This document shows positions 44,438 through 52,864 of a stretch of DNA of 64,000 bases, piece after piece. Position numbers and translations under genes: made by a program. The notes beneath the pieces were generated by a model. It worked only from the letters and a program-made list of their open reading frames with translations, searched no databases and was not told the DNA's origin. The DNA lies in the NCBI GenBank assembly GCA_965368585.1, contig CBDUNM010000008.1, forward strand, positions 1 through 64,000. Reading direction: 5' to 3'. Each line of letters opens with the position of its first letter. Within the stretch, counting starts at the first letter, position 1. Origin of the DNA: JARRQB01 sp965368585 (GTDB lineage Bacteria > Pseudomonadota > Gammaproteobacteria > Chromatiales > Chromatiaceae).

Positions 44438-44464
44438 GGCGTCGTAATGAATTCCAGCAGTCCT

Positions 44465-44497
44465 AAAAAGCAAAAAGGCAGTCCCTTGGACGGGGAC
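44465..44497 (-). terminator. Terminator or attenuator just upstream of argD
   Basis: On the minus strand GTCCC and GGGAC form a stem around CGTCCAA, followed by TGCC and two runs of five T (complement of 44465-44478). It lies 28 nt before the argD start. It may end sodB transcription or control entry into argD-argF. No leader peptide was identified. Confidence 0.5.
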
Positions 44498-44697
44498 CAC
44501 CTCCACCGTTGTTACGCGACGTCTCTACGCAGCAAGGGCGGGAAAATAGCGAGTTGTAAGAAAAAGTGCAACCCCTCGGGCGTTTTTCGGCCCGCTTGGC
44601 GCTGTACGGGTGCGCCGGTGGTGAGCGGCGCGGCGCTTCTTTGCGGTGTGGTTCGGGTGCGAGCGGTCATTGCGATCGCTCACGGGGGCATGGGCTG

Positions 44698-44790
44698 ACT
44701 GGAGCCCCCGCGGGTGCGGGGCCGGTTTATCCCGTTATTGTTTCAACATTGGCCGATACTGAAGCCCCCGCGGGTGCGGGGGCCGATTAT
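44698..44790. repeat. Two GC-rich dyad repeats exactly 60 nt apart
   Basis: ACTGRAGCCCCCGCGGGTGC followed by GGGG occurs at 44698 and again at 44758; the flank CCGRTTAT-like sequence also recurs with a one-base shift. The core CCCCGCGGGTGCGGGG resembles the stem of type I-E CRISPR repeats, and a 60-61-nt period fits a type I-E repeat plus spacer. With only two copies, tandem 3'-end hairpins of sodB are equally possible: on the minus strand GCCCCCGC-ACCC-GCGGGGGC is a perfect stem. Confidence 0.45.
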
Positions 44791-44838
44791 GCAGCGGGGC
44801 AATCGATCGGATTCAGGATCGTCGGATATCCGTACCGG

Positions 44839-45414
44839 TTACAGGTTGCTGGCGACGAAATCCCAGTTGACGATGTTCCAGATCTCTTCCAGATACTTTG
44901 GCCGTGCGTTGCGGTAGTCGATGTAATAAGCGTGCTCCCACACATCGACGGTCAGCAGCGGCGTTTTACCGTCGCGCATGGGGTTCGCGGCATTGGAGGT
45001 GTTGACGATCTCGACCGAGCCGTCACTGTTCTTGACCAGCCAGGTCCAGCCGGATCCGAAGTTGGTGGCGGCGGATTTGCTGAAGGTCTCTTTAAACGCG
45101 TCGAAGGATCCGAATGCGCTGTTGATGGCGTCGGCGAGAGCGCCCTTGGGGGCGCCGCCGCCGTTGGGGCTCAGGCAGTTCCAATAGAACGTATGGTTCC
45201 ACACCTGCGCGCCGTTGTTGAAGATGCCGCCGTCCGCTTTGGCAATGATTTCTTCGAGCGTGGCGTTCTCGAAAGCGGTACCGGGTACCAGGTTGTTCAG
45301 ATTGGTCACGTAGGCGTTGTGGTGTTTACCGTAGTGGTAGTCGATGGTCTCCGCCGAGATGGTGGGTTCCAGGGCATTCTTTTCGTAGGGCAGGGCCGGT
45401 AGCTCATGGGCCAT
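44839..45414 (-). CDS. sodB: Superoxide dismutase, Fe type
   Basis: 191 residues from the ATG at 45414, with AAGGAGAAAACC upstream. Metal ligands are in HYGKHHNAYV, WNHTFYW and DVWEHAYYIDYRN. NNGAQVWNHTFYW, with Gln before the ligand histidine, is the Fe-type form. No signal peptide, so cytoplasmic. GC-rich hairpins follow the gene. Confidence 0.95.
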   Translation of the reverse strand: MAHELPALPYEKNALEPTISAETIDYHYGKHHNAYVTNLNNLVPGTAFENATLEEIIAKADGGIFNNGAQVWNHTFYWNCLSPNGGGAPKGALADAINSAFGSFDAFKETFSKSAATNFGSGWTWLVKNSDGSVEIVNTSNAANPMRDGKTPLLTVDVWEHAYYIDYRNARPKYLEEIWNIVNWDFVASNL

Positions 45415-45614
45415 GGTTTTCTCCTTGAGATCGTGTGGTTTAAAACTGAGAAAATTACTCGGGTATTTTGCGGCGGATTCTAAGTCTACCCAGCCCACGT
45501 GGCAACCCATGCTGCCGCAGGGCTGGTTTCCGCCCCGAGAGTCGCGGAAGATAGGGGCGGAGCGGGCTGGATACAATCAGCATGGCATAATTTCGAAATA
45601 ACCACGGGTCTTTC

Positions 45615-47156
45615 ATGACACCGATCGAGCTCAATTTGTTTTCCAGTCGACTCGGGTCGATCTGCGACGAAATGGGTGCGGTACTGCGCAATGCCGCGTT
45701 TTCGCCCAACATCCGCGATCGTCTCGACTATTCCTGCGCCGTGTTCGATGCCGCGGGCCGCCTGTGCGCACCGGCGGCGCACATCCCGGTACATCTGGGG
45801 AGCATGGCTTATGCGATGGCGGATATCGTGGCGCGTCTGGCGTGGCAGGAAGGCGACCAGGTGATACTGAATGACCCCTATCTGGGCGGTACCCACCTGC
45901 CTGATATCACGGTCATCGCGCCGGTGTTTGCGGCCGGCCGGCTGGCCGGTTTCGTGGTCAACCGTGCGCACCACGCGGATATCGGCGCGGAGTCGCCGGG
46001 TTCGATGCCCGTCTCGGCGACCCTGGCGGACGAGGGTTTGGTGATTGCGCCGGCCCACTTGGTGCGCGCCGATATCGTGCAGCGGGAGTTGATGGAGCAA
46101 ATCGTCGGTGCGACCCGCAACCGCGATGAATCCGCCGGTGATTTTGCAGCCCAGGTCAGCGCCAATCGGGCCGGCGTGTCGCGATTGGGGGTGTTGATCG
46201 ACAGTTACGAAGCGACGGGCTACCTGAACAGTCTCGCTGCGCTCAACGCCTACGGCGAGCGTCTGGCGCGCGCCGCGTTGCGTGCGATACCGGACGGGAA
46301 CTACACCTTCGAGGACTTTCTGGACGACGACGGTCAGGGCCATCGGGATCTGCCGATTCGCGTGTGCTTGAGGGTTCGAGATGGTCGGGTGCATGCCGAT
46401 TTCTCGGGTACCGCAGCGCAGGTAAGGGGCAATGTCAATTGCCCGATTTCGGTCGCCGCAGCCGGTGTCTTTTACGCGCTGCGCTGTCTCATGCCACCGC
46501 AAACACCGGCCTGCGCCGGCAGTTTTCGCCCCATCCGGCTCGCTGTACCCGACGGCAGCCTGCTCAACGCCCGTTCGCCCGCCGCGGTGGCGGCGGGGAA
46601 TGTCGAAACCAGTACCCGCGTGGTCGATGTCGTCATGGGCGCGCTCGCCAAGGCCGTACCCGAGCGCATTCCGGCTGCCAGTCATGGCAGCATGAACAAC
46701 GTCGCGATGGGCGCGGATCGCGAGGGTCAGTGTTGGGACTACTACGAGACCGTAGGCGGCGGTATGGGCGCCGGGGCGTCGGGCGGCGGCCTGTCCGGCG
46801 TGCAGACGCACATGACCAATACGCTGAATACCCCGGTGGAGGTGCTGGAGACCCGGTTTCCGCTGCGTGTCGTACGCTATGCGTTGCGCGCGGGTTCGGG
46901 GGGGCGGGGCGTTCGGTCCGGCGGCGATGGCTTGATTCGTGAATTCGAATTTCTCGCCCCGGCGCGTTTTACCCTGTTGACGGAGCGGCGCCGTCATCGG
47001 CCGTGGGGTCTGGCGGGGGGTGAGCCCGGCGCGGCCGGTGTCAACCGGCTGAACGGCCAGGTAATACCGGCGAAGTGTCACTACGAAGTGCGCGCCGGTG
47101 ACCGGCTGACGGTCGCTACGCCCGGCGGCGGCGGCTGGGGGCGCCGCGAGCAATAG
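45615..47156 (+). CDS. Hydantoinase B/oxoprolinase family protein
   Basis: 513 residues. Starts MTPIELNLFSSRLGSICDEM; family segments are LRNAAFSPNIRDRLDYSCAV, HIPVHLGSM, LNDPYLGGTHLPDIT, NRAHHADIGAESPGSMP and, late, GGGMGAGASGGGLSGVQTHM. HyuB subunits normally work with a HyuA ATPase in cleaving N-methylhydantoin, acetone carboxylation or 5-oxoproline turnover. No HyuA is in the window, so the substrate is unknown and the gene may be an orphan. Confidence 0.9.
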   Translation: MTPIELNLFSSRLGSICDEMGAVLRNAAFSPNIRDRLDYSCAVFDAAGRLCAPAAHIPVHLGSMAYAMADIVARLAWQEGDQVILNDPYLGGTHLPDITVIAPVFAAGRLAGFVVNRAHHADIGAESPGSMPVSATLADEGLVIAPAHLVRADIVQRELMEQIVGATRNRDESAGDFAAQVSANRAGVSRLGVLIDSYEATGYLNSLAALNAYGERLARAALRAIPDGNYTFEDFLDDDGQGHRDLPIRVCLRVRDGRVHADFSGTAAQVRGNVNCPISVAAAGVFYALRCLMPPQTPACAGSFRPIRLAVPDGSLLNARSPAAVAAGNVETSTRVVDVVMGALAKAVPERIPAASHGSMNNVAMGADREGQCWDYYETVGGGMGAGASGGGLSGVQTHMTNTLNTPVEVLETRFPLRVVRYALRAGSGGRGVRSGGDGLIREFEFLAPARFTLLTERRRHRPWGLAGGEPGAAGVNRLNGQVIPAKCHYEVRAGDRLTVATPGGGGWGRREQ

Positions 47157-47272
47157 CAACCCGGGCGAGGCCGACGGGAGGTGCCGGCCGGTAAAGGCGG
47201 TTCGTTTTCGGGGCGGAAAGGCGCAGTGACCTTTTCGGTGCACGTTTTTTTTAATGGCTGGGTGTTTATGCT

Positions 47273-49060
47273 ATGTGCGGCATATGTGGTGAATTCAGAT
47301 TCGACGGGCTGAAGGCGGATCTTGCAGCGGTCGACCGCATGACCGACCGGCTGCAACAACGCGGTCCGGATCACGTCGGCAGCTACAGCGACGGTGCACT
47401 GGGTTTCGGTCACCGGCGTCTGTCGATTATCGATTTATCCGAGCGATCCAATCAACCGATGGTCGACCCGGAGTTGGGCCTGGCGGTGGTGTTCAACGGA
47501 GCGATTTACAACTATCGTGAATTGCGGCACGAGTTGCAGGCGCTCGGTCATCATTTTTTTTCCGACGGCGATACCGAGGTCATTCTCAAGGCGTATCGCG
47601 AGTGGGGGGAGGAGTGCCCTGGCCACCTGCACGGCATGTTCGCGTTCGCGGTGTGGGATATGCGTGCCAAACGCCTATTTCTGGCCCGTGACCGGTTTGG
47701 CATCAAGCCATTGTACTGGAGCGCCGACGCCCGGCGGTTGCGCTTTGCGTCCAACCTGCAGGCATTAACGGCGGGCGGCGGTGTGGATACGGCGATCGAT
47801 CCGGTCGCACTGCATTTTCAGTACACCCTGCACGGGGTCGTGCCGGCGCCACGTACCATTCTCGCGGGCGTGCGCAAATTGGAACCGGCGCACACGCTCA
47901 CCATCGCCACCGATGGCCGCCACCGACTACGGCGCTATTGGGAATTGAACGCGACGCGCGAGGCGTCGCCGCGTGCCGAGGACGAGTGGGTCCAGGTAGT
48001 CCATGACGCCTTGCGCGAGGCGGTGCGCAAGCGCAATGACGTCGCCGACGTGCCGGTGGGCGTACTGCTGTCGGGGGGGCTGGATTCTTCCTTGCTGGTG
48101 GCGCTGCTTGCCGAAGCGGGCGTGAAAAATTTTCATACCTTCTCGGTCGGCTTCGAGGATCAGCCCGAGGAAAAGGGCAGCGAGTTCGAATACTCCGACC
48201 AGGTGGTCGACATGTACCGGCCGCGGCATCACAAATTTCTGGTGCCCAACGACCAGGTGTTGCAGCGCCTGCCCGCGGCGGTCGACGCCATGTCCGAGCC
48301 GATGTTCGGTCAGGACGCCGTCGCGTTCTACCTGCTGTCGGAACGGGTGTCGAGGGAGATCAAGGTGGTGCAGTCGGGGCAGGGGGCTGACGAGGTCTTC
48401 GGTGGCTACTTCTGGTATCCGCGGATGATGGCCGAAACGGCGGGGACCCGACTGGAGCGCTTCCGCAAACACTATTTCGACCGTGATCACGACGAGTTTC
48501 TGCGCATGGTCAGCCCACCGTACCGCGGCGCAGATCATACCGGGGAGTATGTTGGCGCGCGGCTTGCCGACGCGTATTCGGACGAGTTTCTCGACGCGGT
48601 TCTGAAGCTCGACGTCACTGTCCTGATTGTCGACGATCCGGTCAAGCGGGTCGACAACATGACCATGGCCTGGGGGCTGGAAGCCCGTGTACCGTTTCTC
48701 GATCATGAACTGGTTGAACTCGCCGCCCGCTGTCCGCCTGAGCTCAAGCTGCAATCCGAGGGCAAGCATTTGCTCAAACGAATATCGCGCGGCATCGTTC
48801 CTGGCGCCGTTATCGATCGCCCGAAAGGATATTTTCCGATGCCCGCGCTGAAGTACGTACGCGGGGAATTTCTGACGTTCATGCGGGATATTCTCAATTC
48901 GCGGGCATGCCGCGAACGCAACGTGTTTGATCGCAGCTATGTGGAAACGCTGCTTGCGGCGCCGGATATGCACCACACCCGAATTATGGGCAGTAAACTG
49001 TGGCACTTGGCGCTGTTGGAGTTCTGGCTGCAGCGGAATGTCGACGGCGCCGGCGCCTGA
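47273..49060 (+). CDS. Asparagine-synthase-like amidotransferase, probably for N-acetylglutaminylglutamine amide
   Basis: 595 residues. Cys2 (MCGICGEFRFDG) is the glutaminase nucleophile; the N-terminal domain continues with RGPDHVGSYSDGALGFGHRR and VFNGAIYNYRELRHEL. The synthetase domain has the ATP-binding GVLLSGGLDSSLLVALLAEA. VDTAIDPVALHFQYTLHGVV and FASNLQAL are typical of the subgroup that amidates N-acetylglutaminylglutamine to the osmolyte NAGGN. The usual partner synthetase (ngg) is not next to it. If not NAGGN-specific, it is a general AsnB. Confidence 0.8.
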   Translation: MCGICGEFRFDGLKADLAAVDRMTDRLQQRGPDHVGSYSDGALGFGHRRLSIIDLSERSNQPMVDPELGLAVVFNGAIYNYRELRHELQALGHHFFSDGDTEVILKAYREWGEECPGHLHGMFAFAVWDMRAKRLFLARDRFGIKPLYWSADARRLRFASNLQALTAGGGVDTAIDPVALHFQYTLHGVVPAPRTILAGVRKLEPAHTLTIATDGRHRLRRYWELNATREASPRAEDEWVQVVHDALREAVRKRNDVADVPVGVLLSGGLDSSLLVALLAEAGVKNFHTFSVGFEDQPEEKGSEFEYSDQVVDMYRPRHHKFLVPNDQVLQRLPAAVDAMSEPMFGQDAVAFYLLSERVSREIKVVQSGQGADEVFGGYFWYPRMMAETAGTRLERFRKHYFDRDHDEFLRMVSPPYRGADHTGEYVGARLADAYSDEFLDAVLKLDVTVLIVDDPVKRVDNMTMAWGLEARVPFLDHELVELAARCPPELKLQSEGKHLLKRISRGIVPGAVIDRPKGYFPMPALKYVRGEFLTFMRDILNSRACRERNVFDRSYVETLLAAPDMHHTRIMGSKLWHLALLEFWLQRNVDGAGA

Positions 49061-49289
49061 GATAATATCGTCGGCGCAGCTCGTCGGGTCAGCGGCCGAA
49101 TGCCGCGTTCGTGGAAGTGGCCGACAAGGCGTGAGGCAGGTCGATCACGCGGTTGTCTTTCAACCCCGCCGTCGGCCGGTTGTAACGATTCGTAACGGTC
49201 GATATTCTATTTTTACGCCGTGATTGAAATCGTCTTATTCGGCACCATTTGCCTATAGCTGGCGAACCAACCATTTAGAGGTTTTAGCG

Positions 49290-49628
49290 ATGGACGTCCT
49301 AGATCGGATCCGTGAACAAGTCGAAAGCAACCCGGTGATCGTCTACATGAAAGGCACTCCGCAGTTTCCGCAGTGCGGGTTCTCCGCGCGCACGGCCGAG
49401 GCGCTCAAAGCGTGCGGCGAACGTTTCGCGTACGTCAACGTCCTGGCCGATCCCGAGATCTTCGAAAACCTGCCGCGCTTCGCCGACTGGCCGACGTTCC
49501 CCCAAGTCTATGTCGATGGCGAACTCATCGGCGGGTGCGATATCACGCTGGAAATGCAGGCCAACGGCGAGTTGGAAGAAATGGTAAAGCAAGCCGCCAA
49601 GAATTGGCCGGCCGGAGATGAGGCCTGA
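49290..49628 (+). CDS. grxD: Monothiol glutaredoxin, Grx4 type
   Basis: 112 residues from the ATG at 49290, with AGAGG upstream. CGFS active site at Cys29 (FPQCGFSART), then WPTFPQVYVDGELIGGCDI with the glutathione-binding TFPQ-V and GGCD segments. CGFS glutaredoxins carry [2Fe-2S] clusters and serve iron-sulfur delivery, in demand in a cell with so many Dsr cluster proteins. Confidence 0.95.
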   Translation: MDVLDRIREQVESNPVIVYMKGTPQFPQCGFSARTAEALKACGERFAYVNVLADPEIFENLPRFADWPTFPQVYVDGELIGGCDITLEMQANGELEEMVKQAAKNWPAGDEA

Positions 49629-49684
49629 GCGGACCTCGGTGTTTGCAGCGCAACGCCTCTGCCGGTGCGGCCGGGCCGCGTCGA

Positions 49685-50314
49685 TCAGGTCTCGGACACC
49701 GCTAAGGCGTCCCAGCGGTTGACGATGACGCAGAACAGCTCAGCTGTTTTACGAGCGTCGTAGAGGGCGGCATGCGCCTCGTCGGGGCTCCATTCGATTT
49801 CCGCTGCTATGATGGCGCGAGCCAGCACCGTTTGTCCGAAGGCCAGCCCCGCCAGGCTGACGGTGTCGAAGGTGCTGAAGGGGTGAAACGGGTTGCGCTT
49901 GATGTGGGTGCGCGCCACCGCCGCGTTGATGAAACCGAGGTCGAAAAAGGCGTTGTGCCCAACCAGAATGGCGCGCTTGCATTGGCTGGCTTTGACCGCG
50001 TGTCGGATTGGCGCGAAGAATTCGCGTAGTGCCTCCGCTTCCGGTTTGGCGTCACGGAACGGATGGTCGGGGTCGATGCCGTTGAATGCCAGGGCCTTCG
50101 GGTCGAGGTTGGCGCCCGGAAAAGGTTCCAGGTGCCGACTAACCGACTCGCCCGGTTGGATACGGCCGCTGCCGTCCATACGCAGGATAACCGCCGCGAC
50201 TTCCAGCAAAGCGTCGTTGCGCGCGTCGAATCCTGCGGTTTCCACATCGACGACGACGGGTAGAAAACCGCGAAAGCGCTGTGCGATTTCCGGATTGTAG
50301 GCCGTATTTTCCAC
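49685..50314 (-). CDS. rnt: Ribonuclease T
   Basis: 209 residues from a GTG at 50314 (VENTAYNPEIAQRFRGFLPV), chosen because RFRGFLPVVVDVETAGF matches the usual RNase T N terminus and no in-frame ATG is near. DEDD exonuclease: DVETAGFDARNDALLEVAAV, LVGHNAFFDLGFI and the HAALYDARKTAELF end with His and Asp. Trims the 3' ends of tRNA and other stable RNAs. The upstream TraB-type gene starts 28 nt away in the opposite direction. Confidence 0.92.
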   Translation of the reverse strand: MENTAYNPEIAQRFRGFLPVVVDVETAGFDARNDALLEVAAVILRMDGSGRIQPGESVSRHLEPFPGANLDPKALAFNGIDPDHPFRDAKPEAEALREFFAPIRHAVKASQCKRAILVGHNAFFDLGFINAAVARTHIKRNPFHPFSTFDTVSLAGLAFGQTVLARAIIAAEIEWSPDEAHAALYDARKTAELFCVIVNRWDALAVSET

Positions 50315-50341
50315 GGTCTGAGAGCTTACTGGAAGAATGCA

Positions 50342-51220
50342 TTGATAGCGAATCGCGTCGTCGGATACTGTAAAAATTGTGTAATCGGCGCCGGGCTCCT
50401 GATTGCCGGGATTCCCTCGGTGGCGTCGGCGGGCATCCTCTACGAGTGTCGTCTCGAGGGCATGGCGTCCAGCTATCTGCTGGGAACCATGCACGCGTCG
50501 GATCCTAGGGTGCTGTCGATCGCCGACGATGTCGAATCCTTTCTCGAAGGCGTAGACCGCCTGGTATTGGAGATCGTCCCCGATGGCCAGGCGGTGCTGG
50601 CCACCTTGCTGGCGACACAACTGCCCGCCGATACCTCGCTAGAAAAGCTGTTGCCCGAGGAACTTTATCGCGCGGCACGCTCGGCCATGTCGGCGCGCGG
50701 GGTGCCCGAGCCCGCGCTGCAGCGTATGCGGCCATGGGCGGTTTCGGTCGAGTTGAGCATGCCGCCAGCGCATCACGGGGTGTTCCTGGATATGCGGATT
50801 TATCAAATGGCGCAAGAGGCCGGGAAAACGCTGATCGGTCTGGAAACCGTGGACGAGCAGTTGGGTCTGTTCGACGGCTTGTCGCTGGCGCAGCAGATCG
50901 AACTGCTGGCGCATGCGATAAAGAATCTGAACGATGTGCCGCAACAATTTAACGCGATGATCGAAGCCTATGTATCCGGCGACCTCGAGTCGGTGGAGCG
51001 ATTGGCGGACGAGCAGCAGCGCGACCTGGACGAGGCGTTGGTCCTTTGGTTCGACCGCGAAGTCGTGGTCAAGCGAAATCGCGTCATGGCGAAACGCGTG
51101 TGGCCGTTGCTGGAGAAAGGTAAAACGCTGGTTGCGGTCGGCGCATTGCACTTGGTTGGTGAAACCGGTCTGCTCACCCAGCTGCGGGAACGCGGTTGTA
51201 ATTTTCAGCGTTTGCGTTGA
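50342..51220 (+). CDS. TraB/GumN family protein
   Basis: 292 residues from a TTG at 50342, with GGAAG six nt upstream and no in-frame ATG near. A signal peptide ends about residue 30 (GLLIAGIPSVASA). The two GxxH motifs of the family are present: SYLLGTMHASDP and VAVGALHLVGETG. TraB/Tiki-type proteins are metal-dependent hydrolase-like; bacterial roles are mostly unknown. Probably periplasmic or anchored. Confidence 0.88.
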   Translation: MIANRVVGYCKNCVIGAGLLIAGIPSVASAGILYECRLEGMASSYLLGTMHASDPRVLSIADDVESFLEGVDRLVLEIVPDGQAVLATLLATQLPADTSLEKLLPEELYRAARSAMSARGVPEPALQRMRPWAVSVELSMPPAHHGVFLDMRIYQMAQEAGKTLIGLETVDEQLGLFDGLSLAQQIELLAHAIKNLNDVPQQFNAMIEAYVSGDLESVERLADEQQRDLDEALVLWFDREVVVKRNRVMAKRVWPLLEKGKTLVAVGALHLVGETGLLTQLRERGCNFQRLR

Positions 51221-51347
51221 AACTCGGTGGCAGAATATCGATCATGGGCTGGCGGGTACCGTAATCGAGCGTGTCGCAACGATTCTGGGGTAGTCCCCTC
51301 CGCCTCGCACGATCTTCAAAAGCAAGAATAGACAAAAGGATTCAGGT

Positions 51348-52085
51348 GTGCTCATGGCGACGACGCTGTCCACGCGTAAGTTTTCAAGTATCTGTTGCGC
51401 GATACTGATTCTTCAACTGGCCGGATGCGCGACAATCGAACCGGAATACCGGGATCCCCGCGATCCGTTCGAAACATACAACCGTGCCATGCACCGCTTC
51501 AACACGGAACTGGACGACGCCATTCTCAAGCCTGTCGCCCGTGGCTACCGCGCTATCACGCCGGAACCCGTCGATCGCGGCATCACCAACTTCTTCGGTA
51601 ATCTCGACGACGTCGGCTCGGCGATCAACAACCTGTTGCAGTTCAAGTTCAGGCGCGCCTTGACCGACACCGGCCGGGTGTTGGTCAATACGACCGTCGG
51701 GGTGTTGGGTTTTTTCGATCTCGCCAGCAACATGAACCTACCCAAATACGGCGAGGACTTCGGGCAGACCCTGGGATCCTGGGGAATCACTCCGGGTCCT
51801 TATATCGTCCTGCCGTTGCTCGGACCGAGCTCGGGCCGCGACGTCATAGGGACCGTCGTAGATTGGTATACCGATCCCTTGACCTATCTCGAGAACGACG
51901 ACGTTCGTTGGGCGTTGCGGGGTGTCAGCGTGGTGGACAGGCGCGCAGATTTGCTTGACGCCTCGCGAGTCATGGAACAGGCGGCGCTGGATCCTTACGC
52001 CTTCCTGCGCGATGCCTATTTGCAGAAACGCCGTAGCGACGTCTACGACGGCAATCCTCCGCTGGAGGAGTACGAACAACCTTAA
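51348..52085 (+). CDS. mlaA: MlaA outer-membrane lipoprotein
   Basis: 245 residues from a GTG at 51348, seven nt after AAGGA (an ATG at 51354 is the other option). Lipobox ILQLAGC gives a lipidated cysteine. DPFETYNRAMHRFN, LKPVARGYRAITPEPVDRGI, FFGNLDDVGSAINNLLQFKF and GITPGPYIVLPLLGPSSGRD are the conserved VacJ/MlaA parts. MlaA removes mislocalised phospholipids from the outer leaflet and passes them to the Mla transport chain, whose other genes are not in this window. Confidence 0.95.
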   Translation: MLMATTLSTRKFSSICCAILILQLAGCATIEPEYRDPRDPFETYNRAMHRFNTELDDAILKPVARGYRAITPEPVDRGITNFFGNLDDVGSAINNLLQFKFRRALTDTGRVLVNTTVGVLGFFDLASNMNLPKYGEDFGQTLGSWGITPGPYIVLPLLGPSSGRDVIGTVVDWYTDPLTYLENDDVRWALRGVSVVDRRADLLDASRVMEQAALDPYAFLRDAYLQKRRSDVYDGNPPLEEYEQP

Positions 52086-52394
52086 CCTGCTTTGTGCCCC
52101 GCACGGCCTGATTCCGTAGTCCTTCATGCAACACGCAGGTAAGGGGCTTGGCAGGTACGTTCCCCTGACGGCCAAGGTGCATAATCCTCTTCTCTTCCCG
52201 CGGTTGGAGACCATGTGATATTGGTATTAACCCTAATATCATAGGGCTCACCTATCGCTATAAATCGGCATTTCAGTAAATACCGATTAGACTATTTAAG
52301 TAAATACTGAAATACTTTCATTCCAGAAGGCGAGAGGCTGTACCGCCTTCGCTCAACGTCAGTTGAATCAAAACTCAAATTCGGAGATCGCGTC
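52086..52394. other. Leader region of the sulfur globule genes
   Basis: 309 nt, AT-rich from 52215 onward. Two interleaved inverted repeats are present: AATCGG (52263-52268) with CCGATT (52283-52288), and TTTCAGTA (52271-52278) with TACTGAAA (52305-52312). AGTAAATAC is also directly repeated. They may be operator sites or alternative hairpins in the 5' leader of the first sulfur globule gene. Confidence 0.5.
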
Positions 52395-52754
52395 ATGAAT
52401 ATTATTGTTAAAGCTGCAGGAATTGCTGCTGTTGTTGCTATGTCTGCCTCTGCATCCGCCTGGTGGGGCGGTGGCCCCTGGAACGGTTGGGGTGACGGCT
52501 TGGGCGACGGCTGGGGCGACGGCTACGGTGATTTCAGCATGAGCATGGGCGGTCGCGGCAGCGGCTACGGGCGTGGCTACGGCCGTGGTTATGGCTATGG
52601 CTACGGCAATCCCTACTACGGCGGCTATGGTTACGGTTACCCGGGCTACGGCGGCTGGGGTGCTCCTTATGGCTACGGCGCTCCTTATGCACCGATGGCT
52701 CCTTACGGTGCACCGGTCGCGCCTGCTGCGCCTCCTGCAGCAGAAAGTAAGTAA
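52395..52754 (+). CDS. Sulfur globule protein, Gly/Tyr-rich
   Basis: 119 residues. Signal peptide to about residue 22 (AAGIAAVVAMSASASA), then a mature protein dominated by Gly, Tyr, Trp and Asp: WWGGGPWNGWGDGLGD, GYGRGYGRGYGYGYGNPYYG and a Pro/Ala-rich end. This resembles the SgpA/SgpB envelope proteins that coat periplasmic sulfur globules in purple sulfur bacteria. Followed 110 nt later by a related, longer protein. Together with dsr it indicates storage of elemental sulfur inside the cell envelope. Confidence 0.85.
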   Translation: MNIIVKAAGIAAVVAMSASASAWWGGGPWNGWGDGLGDGWGDGYGDFSMSMGGRGSGYGRGYGRGYGYGYGNPYYGGYGYGYPGYGGWGAPYGYGAPYAPMAPYGAPVAPAAPPAAESK

Positions 52755-52864
52755 TCGACAGAGCACTTCTACACAGGACTCAACAGCACAAGGATGTGCA
52801 GTCTTCAAGGCTGCAGAGTCTGCCTAATACTCATTGACCATAAATACAATTTTCGGGGTGCGAA

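Larger units (their letters stand above)
44438..44838. other. Intergenic region with hairpins between sodB and argD
   Basis: 401 nt; both flanking genes are on the minus strand. It holds a T-rich terminator-like element near argD (44465-44497) and two copies of a GC-rich dyad exactly 60 nt apart near sodB (44698-44790). No gene is seen. Confidence 0.6.

Noticed and set aside
44698..44790. Calling an intact CRISPR array
   Set aside because: Only two copies, imperfect flanks, no cas genes; recorded as a repeat with two possible readings.
45486..47243. 585-codon minus-strand open frame over the hydantoinase-B gene
   Set aside because: Composition is Arg/His-rich without domains, and the plus-strand gene has all HyuB motifs.
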